Notes under the pieces: generated by a model
The model's input: the letters and a program-made list of their open reading frames with translations, nothing else
Database searches by the model: none
What the model was told of the DNA's origin: nothing
Shown: piece by piece, positions 1-6,893 of the stretch
Position numbering within the stretch: position 1 is the first letter of the stretch
Layout of the letters: every line of letters starts with the position of its first letter
Translations under genes and position numbers: made by a program
Origin: Pleomorphomonas sp.
GTDB lineage: Bacteria; Pseudomonadota; Alphaproteobacteria; Rhizobiales; Pleomorphomonadaceae
Reading direction: 5' to 3'
Length of the DNA stretch: 64,000 nt
Assembly: GCA_029976075.1 (NCBI GenBank)
Contig: JARKNW010000050.1
Span: 38,367 to 102,366 of the forward strand

Positions 1-67
1 GGGCCGCTGCTGTCAGCGCACCGACGGCGATGCCGACGGCAGCGAAGCTCTTCAGAATGCGAAGCAT
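1..67 (-). CDS. N-terminus of an exported protein (partial)
   Basis: Only the first 22 codons lie in the window; the gene continues beyond the left edge. The start ATG (complement of 65-67) is preceded by a strong GGAGG ribosome-binding site about 5 bases upstream. The visible residues begin MLRILKSF and run into an Ala/Gly/Val-rich hydrophobic stretch, which is what a Sec signal peptide looks like. The mature protein, and so the function, cannot be judged. Confidence 0.6.
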   Translation of the reverse strand, partial: MLRILKSFAAVGIAVGALTAAA

Positions 68-723
68 GGCGTTTCCTCCATTTTCTCTTCAACGATCGCT
101 CGCCAACGCGGCGCGCCTTTCGCTACCCCAGACGACCTCCCCGGCGGAGCATGCCGAAGCCCGCCATGGACGATTCCGCGCGACCTGCCTGAACAGGATA
201 GCCCGGATCTTCCCTGCCGGCAGACCGTGTGGCGACAGACCGTCTTTCGAGAACGGAAATGGACTCGGACAAAATCAGGGCCGGATGCGCCCGACGATAC
301 CGGACGAACCAGCCCAACGCCTCCTCCAGATATCGCCGCTCTCCCGTTCTGTCGCCTTTTCGGCTGCCAAACTTCCTTCCAGCGGCCATCCCACCGCCGG
401 CCGGACCGGTCGCGCCGCCCCCGTCACCTGACAAGCAAGGACGATCATGTGCGGCGGGAATTAGCGTAGGTGGCGGATGTCCTCGCGGGAATGGCTACAT
501 CCACGAACTCCATGGACGAAACTCTTAAGACACCGGAGGCTTCTACCTTTGGCGGATAGGGATAGAAATGGAGACACCGGCCCGGTTGAAAGCGATATCA
601 CGCCCACCAGAGCCACGTCATTCTAAGCAGTTATCCTTAAGCGCAGAACGCGGACCGTCGTTGACCCGGTCCATTCGACTGCTTACCTTTTGTCTGCAAG
701 GACTTACAATCGGAGAGACCATC
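68..723. other. Intergenic region without a supported gene
   Basis: A stretch of about 650 bases between the divergent partial exported-protein gene and the small gene at 724. Open frames exist on both strands but they lack ribosome-binding sites and their translations are Arg/Pro/Ser-rich, as random frames in high-GC DNA are. It presumably holds the promoters of the two flanking divergent genes; I see no clear hexamer pair, repeat or RNA. Confidence 0.5.
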
Positions 724-897
724 TTGACCGAACAGGCAACCGTCACCGTTGGCGTCATCGCCAAGGAACTCGGGGTTTCCGATACCAAGGTGAAGAAGGC
801 GATCGAAGCCTTGAAGATCGAACCCGTCGGCAAGCGCGGCGTGTGCAAGCTCTACGCGACCGACATCGTGGAAGCGATCAAGAAGACCTTGGCCTGA
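724..897 (+). CDS. Small putative DNA-binding protein (57 aa)
   Basis: The predicted protein starts at a TTG preceded by GGAGAG at 6-7 bases. An in-frame ATG at 568 would add 52 residues with no family-like character, so I prefer the TTG. The sequence shows a predicted helix-turn-helix pattern (VIAKELGVSDTKVKKAIEAL), then a basic segment containing GKRG and a short C-terminal helix. That organisation suggests a compact winged-helix or MerR/excisionase-like fold, but I recognise no named family. It stands alone: the gene on its left is divergent and the next one to the right is on the opposite strand. Confidence 0.55.
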   Translation: MTEQATVTVGVIAKELGVSDTKVKKAIEALKIEPVGKRGVCKLYATDIVEAIKKTLA

Positions 898-922
898 CCG
901 CCGGCCAGGGCTCGATGAGCCC

Positions 923-1303
923 CTATTTATCGTTTGCCGCCTGCGCGGTCACGAGACACCAAATGCCGCCGAGGATGACGAGGCTGCCGACGATCTCGCG
1001 TATCTCGAGATGTTCGCCGAAGGTGATCCATGCCATCAGCATGATGAAAACATAGCTCGCCGCCGAGAGCGGAAATGCCAGGCTGAGATCGAGTTCCGAC
1101 AACACGGTCATCCAGACGACGAAGCAGACGATTTCCGCGGCGACGGCGGCCGCGAACCAGGGCGAGAAGAGAAGCCCACCGAACCAGCCTCCCCTTGCTA
1201 CCGCAGATGATGTGGCATCGGCCGCGCCAAGTTTGAGAAACAACTGCTGCAACGTGTTCAGGACTGGAATGGTCAGCCAGGTCATCCAAAGCCATCTCGA
1301 CAT
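923..1303 (-). CDS. SMR/EamA-like half-size membrane transporter
   Basis: A 126-residue protein with four hydrophobic segments (about residues 4-20, 45-65, 72-92 and 100-120). This is the size and topology of small multidrug resistance or ArnE/ArnF-type members of the drug/metabolite transporter superfamily. It contains the typical inner segment with LSLAFPLSAASYVFIML. Members act as dimers that export amines, polyamines or lipid-linked sugars. Its ATG directly abuts the stop codon of the upstream acyltransferase gene, so the two are translationally linked. It is the last gene of the minus-strand cluster and has a relative at 3397-3753, which raises the possibility of a heterodimer. The substrate is unknown. 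Confidence 0.75.
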   Translation of the reverse strand: MSRWLWMTWLTIPVLNTLQQLFLKLGAADATSSAVARGGWFGGLLFSPWFAAAVAAEIVCFVVWMTVLSELDLSLAFPLSAASYVFIMLMAWITFGEHLEIREIVGSLVILGGIWCLVTAQAANDK

Positions 1304-2470
1304 TCACTCGTCCTCCGAGCGATCCTCGCCGGGCGTCGCGATGGCAAGATAGGGCGCAGCAAGCCGAAAAACGCGCTGCAGCAACGGATTGGAATGGCGA
1401 AAGAACATGCTGTTGGCGCCAAGCCGGCTTCCGAGGCGGACCTTGTTGTCGTAATAGGCTTGTCCGCTCTGATAGCGCGTCAGCCCTTCCCTGAGACAGT
1501 ATTCGACGTTGTCGATCCAGCTGAGATAATAGAGATTGAAGGGACGCCCCTTGTCGACGTCCATGCAGAAGAACTTGTCGATCAGGGTTCGATCGTTCCG
1601 GATCAGGAAGTTGGTGGCAACGAGCTGTTCTTCGACGAAATACATGGTAACAAAAGACTGGCCCGGCAGCCCGGCCAGCAAGCCTTCAAAGTAAGCGAGC
1701 GTCAGATCCTCGAACTGCCACTCACTCCGTTCGCGCGTCTGGCGATAAAGCTCCATGGCCCGTTCCCGGTAGGGGCCGAGATCAGACCTTCGTTCGATAC
1801 GAACTGCCTTTCGTGCCTTGAGCTTTCGGCGCAGATCCTTGCGCGTGGCCGCCGAAAGACGCGCGAAGTAGCCGTCTAGGTCGGGAAAATCGATGTCGAG
1901 CGCCGCCGTCGGCAAGCCGGCCATCTCCGTATAGCGGCGTGCAGCAATTATGGCTGCGAGCTCGCCGGGGAGTGGTTTCGGAACGTCCTTGAGGGCAAGG
2001 AGCGTATAGCCGGCAGTACGAGCACGGGTTTCGAAAGCTTCGATCAGTTGATCGAACAAATCCGCGCGCCGCGCGGCCGGAATGTCAGGATGAAAGCCCG
2101 GATAACCTGTTTCCGTGCAGGGAGAGCCAAGACAGGCGAGCGGAAGCATCAGGAAATTGGACCAAAGACCGCGCACGCGCATCATGGCATCCCGGAAGCG
2201 TCGACTATCCATCGTCGTCTCAAGACCATAGCGCGTCAGAAATGCCGGCATGGCGGCGACAATCCGTCCGTCCGCCATGCCGACGACATAGCGGAACTCG
2301 AAGCCGGGAATCCCCGCTCGCTCGACAGCCAGCAGGTAATCGTAGGCCTCGGCTTCCCCGGGGAAACAGGCGTTCCAGTGGCTGCGGTCAATCGAGGCCA
2401 AGCTCGCACAAACCTCGAAGGCGACTTCATCCGGCCTGGTAACCGGACGCAACAGCGCATCAAGCGGCAT
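1304..2470 (-). CDS. FemAB/GNAT-like acyltransferase
   Basis: About 388 residues resembling the GNAT-fold acyltransferases annotated as 'peptidoglycan biosynthesis/FemAB-like' or 'Acetyltransf_6'. The C-terminal half has the characteristic pattern of a basic stretch (ATRKDLRRKLK), a beta-strand region beginning VTMYFVEEQLVA, and a YLSWIDN...YQSGQAYYDNKVRLG block. These enzymes move an acyl or aminoacyl group onto an amine. I chose the ATG at 2470, which overlaps the stop of the preceding hydrolase gene by 11 bases; an ATG at 2506 would overlap by 47. It lies inside the minus-strand cluster, so a tailoring step on an amino compound is a reasonable inference. The substrate is not deducible. Confidence 0.7.
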   Translation of the reverse strand: MPLDALLRPVTRPDEVAFEVCASLASIDRSHWNACFPGEAEAYDYLLAVERAGIPGFEFRYVVGMADGRIVAAMPAFLTRYGLETTMDSRRFRDAMMRVRGLWSNFLMLPLACLGSPCTETGYPGFHPDIPAARRADLFDQLIEAFETRARTAGYTLLALKDVPKPLPGELAAIIAARRYTEMAGLPTAALDIDFPDLDGYFARLSAATRKDLRRKLKARKAVRIERRSDLGPYRERAMELYRQTRERSEWQFEDLTLAYFEGLLAGLPGQSFVTMYFVEEQLVATNFLIRNDRTLIDKFFCMDVDKGRPFNLYYLSWIDNVEYCLREGLTRYQSGQAYYDNKVRLGSRLGANSMFFRHSNPLLQRVFRLAAPYLAIATPGEDRSEDE

Positions 2471-3275
2471 GGCAGCTCTCGAAGAAGTTGGCGGTTTGAT
2501 CGGCAACGTCGCGATACTGCCTGTCGACGTGAATCATGTGGTAGCTGTCATCGATGAGGTGCAGCTCGCTTGGACCACCAATGTGCGCGTGGATGTATTG
2601 CGCATGATCAGTGCTGGCGAGGTCGTCTTCACGCGAGTGGACGATCAGCGTCGGTGTGTGGATGAAGGGGAGACGCCGACGCATCTCTCGACCAAGGCGA
2701 TACATTTCAGCGAGGCTGCTGGCAGGGAAGCGCTCGAGTATGCCTTCCGCCGCAGCGCCGGCCACAAGCCGCCGCGCCCGCTCGTCCTTGATCCCCTGTG
2801 AGGGAGTCTCGCTGAACTCGAGCAGCCCGATGAACGGCATCTTCGAGATCCAGGAAGCCTGGCGAGAAATGAACACCTTATATTTCGGAATCGCCCAGCC
2901 GTCGTAAGTGAAGCACGGAGAGTAGAGGCCAACGGCTTGGACAGTTTCCCTCTGATCCTCAGAGGCCATCAATGCCAGTTGACCGCCAACGCAAATGCCG
3001 GCGGCATAGGTCCGATCGACTTCCGGAGCGAACTCGGTGATGGCCTCGCTGACGCTGTCGAGCCAGTCGCGCCAACAGGTGCGGCGCAGAGTTGCGGCAT
3101 CCTTTCCATGGCCGGCAAGCAGCGGCGCATAAACGCTGTAGCCCCGACGCCAGAGCTGGCGGGCAACAAGCCGCATTTCCGAAGGCGCGCCAGTAAGCCC
3201 GTGGACGAGGATGACACCATTTCCGCTGGTACCGGGCATGAAATAGGAAAGAGAATCGTCTGCTTTTGTCTTCAT
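2460..3275 (-). CDS. Alpha/beta hydrolase (Est30/monoacylglycerol-lipase type) with Cys nucleophile
   Basis: 271 residues of a carboxylesterase/lysophospholipase-like alpha/beta hydrolase. An oxyanion-loop motif HGLTG is at residues 25-29. The nucleophile elbow reads G-I-C-V-G-G with Cys at about residue 95, where this family normally has Ser. An acidic residue follows in HSREDD, and the catalytic His is in SYHMIHVD near the C-terminus. The codon is clearly TGC. A Cys nucleophile is known in dienelactone hydrolases, so the protein may be an active thiol-type hydrolase rather than a dead one. The start at 3275 removes 61 non-homologous residues of the longer frame. It is preceded by a 121-base gap inside the cluster, so an internal promoter is possible. 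Confidence 0.75.
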   Translation of the reverse strand: MKTKADDSLSYFMPGTSGNGVILVHGLTGAPSEMRLVARQLWRRGYSVYAPLLAGHGKDAATLRRTCWRDWLDSVSEAITEFAPEVDRTYAAGICVGGQLALMASEDQRETVQAVGLYSPCFTYDGWAIPKYKVFISRQASWISKMPFIGLLEFSETPSQGIKDERARRLVAGAAAEGILERFPASSLAEMYRLGREMRRRLPFIHTPTLIVHSREDDLASTDHAQYIHAHIGGPSELHLIDDSYHMIHVDRQYRDVADQTANFFESCHAA

Positions 3276-3396
3276 GATACCGATCCGGATTTTCCAGAGC
3301 ACTTCAGGCGAACACCGGTTTTCCCGAACTGCTCCACCTCTTTGTTTCCTCGCAACTTCGGACGCAAAGCCGGTTTCCACCTTTGCTGAACCTGCC

Positions 3397-3753
3397 CTAG
3401 AGGCCGGCCGAACCAACCGTGGCGACCCCGATGACCACCATGGCGACGCCCAACGCATGCCGTCGGTTGATGCGCTCTCCGAACAGGGCGGCCCCCGCCA
3501 GGGCGATGGTCGCGTAGCTCGCCGACATCAACGGGAAGGCGATAGACAAAGGCGCGCCAGCCAGCACCCAGCACCAGGCGACAAGTTCGACGAACCAGAA
3601 GACGACGCCCACTGCGGTGGTAGGATTGAGAAACACCTTGAATCCGAAGGCGTATTTCTTTGCTGCAAGTTTGAAACAGACCTCCCGGCCAGTCTCGGTC
3701 AGAATGCAGAACCCGATGACGCCAACTTGCGCAGCCGTCAGTCCACCAATCAT
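3397..3753 (-). CDS. SMR/EamA-like half-size membrane transporter
   Basis: 118 residues with four predicted membrane helices and the drug/metabolite transporter pattern (APLSIAFPLMSASYATIAL in the third helix region and a GERINRRHALG loop before the last). It is similar in size and layout to the protein at 923-1303. The ATG overlaps the stop codon of the arginase-fold gene as ATGA, so expression is coupled. Such half-transporters work as dimers; having two different ones in one cluster resembles heterodimeric exporters such as MdtIJ or ArnEF. Substrate unknown. Confidence 0.75.
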   Translation of the reverse strand: MIGGLTAAQVGVIGFCILTETGREVCFKLAAKKYAFGFKVFLNPTTAVGVVFWFVELVAWCWVLAGAPLSIAFPLMSASYATIALAGAALFGERINRRHALGVAMVVIGVATVGSAGL

Positions 3754-4703
3754 GGCATCATCGCTCCAAAGACATCGAGGAGCGCATAGTTGGCAGCGCT
3801 GTTGATGTTGATGGTATCCGCCTCCGGCGGGGCATCACGGGGCTGATCAATGAGGCATTCCCCACGCTTCAGCAGCCGTGTCAGCAGCCCGCCGCCATAG
3901 CGCGGCCGCGAATAGTCGCCGGTCACGTCCGCCCCGATGATGCGATGGCTCTTGCCCACTGCGCTCAGAAGACGCAGGACATCGGCGAGTTTCATCTGGC
4001 CTTGGTCCCAGTTGGTGACCGCATCCCACGAGCAAAGGACATCCTTGTCGAGGCTGATATAGACGGCCTCCGTGTCGATGCGTCCCATCAGCAGGTCGAG
4101 GAAGCGATCGAAGCCGAGATCTCCGATGGTTCGCCAATGCAGATGGCCCGACTTCTGTTCAAACCCATGCCCCCCCTCCAGCCGGCGCTTCACGCGGCTT
4201 GGAGCGTGGTCAAAGGGGTAAAGCTCAAGCCGGCTTCGCGCCAGCAGATCAAGATTTGCCCCCTTGCGCTCCGGTTGCGTGAGGTCGTCGCTGCAGACCC
4301 CGACGGTAATGACACGGGCGACCGCCGGATGATCGGCCACGCGATTGACCCAGGAGCCGCAATGCAAGCCGCCGGAGAAATGAACCCAGTCGGGATGATT
4401 GTCGACGTGGATGACGGTAACCGGCTCTTCGATTCCATCGAGCGCCAGATCGATCAGCAGGCTGGAAACGTGGTGAAAATCCCCCGAACCTGTGAAGCAG
4501 AGCTTCGGTCCCTTCTTCGCCCCGGCAAGGCCTAGACGCAGGGAGCGGTGGAGCTCGTCCACCACGGCCTGTCGTGCCCAGAGCCGAAAAGCGCGACCCG
4601 GATCGCGGACGTCGACTTCCGTGCAACCGGCCATCACGCAGGTCCGCACGAACTCGGCCTGCGCCTCCAGCGCCTCGTCGAGATGAAGAAGGAACAGCTG
4701 CAT
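3750..4703 (-). CDS. Arginase/ureohydrolase-fold metalloprotein
   Basis: 317 residues with the metal-binding motifs of the arginase/agmatinase/deacetylase superfamily: GSGDFHH at residues 72-78 (family GGDHS), DNHPD at 101-105 (family DAHxD), and S-L-D-K-D at 217-221 (family SxDxD). The candidate Mn ligands His, Asp, His, Asp, Asp and Asp are all present. The His-Gly of the substrate loop reads His-Cys-Gly, and overall similarity to true arginases looks low. It may therefore cleave a guanidino or acylamino group other than arginine. A near-perfect ribosome-binding site GGAGGTGA lies before the ATG at 4703 and overlaps the stop of the aminotransferase gene. I infer a role in the same pathway as that aminotransferase. 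Confidence 0.75.
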   Translation of the reverse strand: MQLFLLHLDEALEAQAEFVRTCVMAGCTEVDVRDPGRAFRLWARQAVVDELHRSLRLGLAGAKKGPKLCFTGSGDFHHVSSLLIDLALDGIEEPVTVIHVDNHPDWVHFSGGLHCGSWVNRVADHPAVARVITVGVCSDDLTQPERKGANLDLLARSRLELYPFDHAPSRVKRRLEGGHGFEQKSGHLHWRTIGDLGFDRFLDLLMGRIDTEAVYISLDKDVLCSWDAVTNWDQGQMKLADVLRLLSAVGKSHRIIGADVTGDYSRPRYGGGLLTRLLKRGECLIDQPRDAPPEADTININSAANYALLDVFGAMMP

Positions 4704-4707
4704 CGCG

Positions 4708-6117
4708 TCACCTCCGCTCGGCGCGGACCAGCAACCTGTCGAGCAACTCGAGCGCGAGGTCGATTTCACCGTCCGAGATCAGAAGGCTCGGAGCCAGCGT
4801 AATGACATTCTTGTGGTAGCCGCCGACATCGAGAACGAGACCATAGCTGCGGCCATCGACCATCATGTCGCCCTTCATGCCCTCGTCGACCATCCAGTCG
4901 AGGGTCGCCTTGTCGGGCGTAAATCCATCCGGCCCGCAGATCTCCATGCGCAGCGCGAGACCGAGGCCATCGACATCGCCGACGATTGCATGCCGGCTCT
5001 TCAGCACCTCAAGTCCATCCAGGAAGCGCTTGCCACGCGCTGTCACGGCGGCTCCGAAATCTTCCTCGCCGATCATGTGGAACGTCTCGAGCGCCACAGC
5101 GGTACCCATCGGATTGGACGCAAAGGTCGAATGGGTCGATCCGGGCGGGAACACGGTGGGGTTGATCATCTCCTCGCGAGCCCAGATGCCGGACAGCGGG
5201 TTGAGCCCGTTGGTGATCGCCTTGCCGAAGACCAGAACATCCGGCGACACGCCGAAGTGCTCGATCGACCACAGCTTGCCCGTGCGATAGACGCCCATCT
5301 GGATTTCATCGACCACCAGAAGGATGCCGTGCTCGTCGAGAACCTTCTTGAGCTCGCTGAAGAAGTTGAGCGGCGGGATCACATAGCCGCCAGTACCCTG
5401 GATGGGCTCGACGTAGAAGGCAGCATATTCGGACTGACTGGTCTTGGGATCCCAGACGCCGTTGTATTCGCTCTCGAAAAGGCGGGCGAACTTCTGAACG
5501 CAAAAGTGTCCGTACTCTTCCTTCGACATGCCACGCGGGCCGCGGAAGTGATAAGGAAACTCGATGAACTGGGCTCTGTCGCCGAAGTGGCCGTAGCGAC
5601 GACGATAGCGATAGCTCGACGTGATCGCCGAAGCACCAAGGGTGCGGCCATGGTATCCGCCTTCGAAGGCGAACATCAGGCTCTTCCCTCGGCAATGGTT
5701 GCGTACGAGCTTCAGCGAGTCCTCGATGGCCTGCGAGCCGCCTACATTGAAGTGAACGCGCCCCTTGTGCCCGAACTTTTGCTCGGCATCCTTTGCGATG
5801 AGGGCTGCCAGCTCGACCTTTTCACGATGAAGATACTGCGAAGCAACCTGTGGAAGCCTGTCCAACTGCCGGTGGGCGGCAGCATTGAGGCGTTCGTTGC
5901 GGTAACCGAAGTTGACCGCCGAATACCACATCTGAAGGTCGAGATAGGGAACCTCGTCCCGGTCGAAAAGAAACGATCCCTCGCAGGATTCGAAAAACTT
6001 GGGAGACTCCGTGTAGTGAACCGTATCGCCGTATGAACAGTAAAGCCCCTCAAGAGCACGCAGCTCATTTTCATCCGGGGTTGCCTCGGATTCCGAAGGC
6101 TCAAGCGATTTCAACAT
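4708..6117 (-). CDS. Class III PLP-dependent aminotransferase
   Basis: 469 residues of an aspartate-aminotransferase-superfamily, subgroup III enzyme (the ornithine/GABA/diaminobutyrate transaminase group). The phosphate-binding region reads VGGSQA at about 125-130. The aromatic YHGRTLGA stretch follows at about 155-162, DEIQ at 270-273 holds the cofactor Asp, and the Schiff-base Lys is K299 in VFGKAITNG. Such enzymes move an omega- or alpha-amino group between an amino compound and an oxo acid. The ATG at 6117 has GGAG 6 bases upstream; a TTG at 6129 in the same frame is part of that site and is less likely. It is the second gene of the cluster, 12 bases after the HAD phosphatase. The substrate is not deducible; neighbours point to a diamine, guanidino or amino-alcohol compound. 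Confidence 0.85.
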   Translation of the reverse strand: MLKSLEPSESEATPDENELRALEGLYCSYGDTVHYTESPKFFESCEGSFLFDRDEVPYLDLQMWYSAVNFGYRNERLNAAAHRQLDRLPQVASQYLHREKVELAALIAKDAEQKFGHKGRVHFNVGGSQAIEDSLKLVRNHCRGKSLMFAFEGGYHGRTLGASAITSSYRYRRRYGHFGDRAQFIEFPYHFRGPRGMSKEEYGHFCVQKFARLFESEYNGVWDPKTSQSEYAAFYVEPIQGTGGYVIPPLNFFSELKKVLDEHGILLVVDEIQMGVYRTGKLWSIEHFGVSPDVLVFGKAITNGLNPLSGIWAREEMINPTVFPPGSTHSTFASNPMGTAVALETFHMIGEEDFGAAVTARGKRFLDGLEVLKSRHAIVGDVDGLGLALRMEICGPDGFTPDKATLDWMVDEGMKGDMMVDGRSYGLVLDVGGYHKNVITLAPSLLISDGEIDLALELLDRLLVRAERR

Positions 6118-6129
6118 GGATTTCTCCAA

Positions 6130-6801
6130 TTAAAGCTGTTGGGAGAGAGGAAGCGGGTGGAAAGACGGCTGAGGGGACCCCGCAAGAGAGAGCGCCATGT
6201 CGAGCACGTCGTGGAAATCGGCGTAGACAGCGTGTGGAATGCCCTCGCGCCGACAGAAGGCGGCGAGCTTGCCTTTGGCGAACACCATGTCGGCACTACG
6301 AGCAGCACAGAAGTCAGAGTGTCCGTCACCGACATAGAAGTGGCGGCCAGCTCCCTTGAGCGCCGCGCACTTGCAAACGCCTGCGGCAACACGACAATCC
6401 GACCGAGCATTTGGGAATGCCAGATAGAAGCCCGTTTCCGTTGTGACCAGACGGTTGGCAATGATCCTGACGCCGGAGATTCCATTCAGCGCGAGCACTC
6501 GACGGATGAAATGGTCGACCCCATCGCTGACGATCACCACCTCAGTCCCAGAGCGATCGCAGAACCGCTTGAAGTCCGGAAACCCCGGATCGATTTCAAC
6601 TCGTTGAAGAAATGTGTCGATCTCATCGCGACCAGCCTGGATCAGGCGGATTTGCGCCTTCATGCACTCCGCAGAGCTGATGATGCCGGCTTCCCACCGC
6701 GCTTCGATGTCCCGCCACTCTGGAAGGGCAAACCGCTCCAGTATGAGATCGGTAACGTCGTCGGTGGCGATGGTGCCGTCAAAATCGCAAAAGGCCAGCA
6801 T
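6130..6801 (-). CDS. HAD-superfamily phosphatase (MtnX/PSP-like)
   Basis: 223 residues with the HAD motifs in order: DFDGT at residues 6-10 (nucleophile Asp and acid/base Asp), VSDG in the middle (motif II Ser), a Lys-containing segment, and GDGHSDFCA (motif IV, Mg-binding Asp). The type I cap and overall length fit the phosphoserine phosphatase/MtnX/PHOSPHO1-like branch, which removes phosphate from small metabolites. It opens the metabolic cluster, 92 bases after the sensor kinase stop. A 9-bp hairpin ends only four bases before its ATG. Probable role: dephosphorylation of an intermediate or product of the cluster. True MtnX is unlikely because no methionine-salvage genes are nearby. Confidence 0.75.
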   Translation of the reverse strand: MLAFCDFDGTIATDDVTDLILERFALPEWRDIEARWEAGIISSAECMKAQIRLIQAGRDEIDTFLQRVEIDPGFPDFKRFCDRSGTEVVIVSDGVDHFIRRVLALNGISGVRIIANRLVTTETGFYLAFPNARSDCRVAAGVCKCAALKGAGRHFYVGDGHSDFCAARSADMVFAKGKLAAFCRREGIPHAVYADFHDVLDMALSLAGSPQPSFHPLPLSQQL

Positions 6802-6805
6802 GTCA

Positions 6806-6829
6806 GGGTCCCAGTCAGTGCTGAGACCC
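6806..6829 (-). promoter_or_regulatory. Hairpin immediately upstream of the HAD phosphatase start
   Basis: On the minus strand GGGTCTCAG and CTGGGACCC form a 9-bp stem (one G-U pair) around a 6-base loop, ending four bases before the ATG at 6801. The only purine-rich ribosome-binding candidate (GGGA) is inside the 3' arm. The structure could therefore limit translation of the first gene of the cluster relative to the two-component genes upstream. No T-tract follows, so it is not a normal terminator. Confidence 0.4.
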
Positions 6830-6893
6830 GTCTACGCCCGCTTGCTGAGGGCTACCTGAGGGGAAAATGATGCCAAACTGAAGGTTGCCGCCG

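Noticed and set aside
4813..6036. Long plus-strand frame opposite the class III aminotransferase
   Set aside because: It is the antisense shadow of a clearly homologous gene in high-GC DNA. The same applies to long frames opposite gyrA, glpX, hom, alaC, recG and the GGDEF genes.
6130..6801. MtnX of methionine salvage
   Set aside because: No other methionine-salvage genes are present; the protein is better called an unspecified HAD phosphatase of the cluster.
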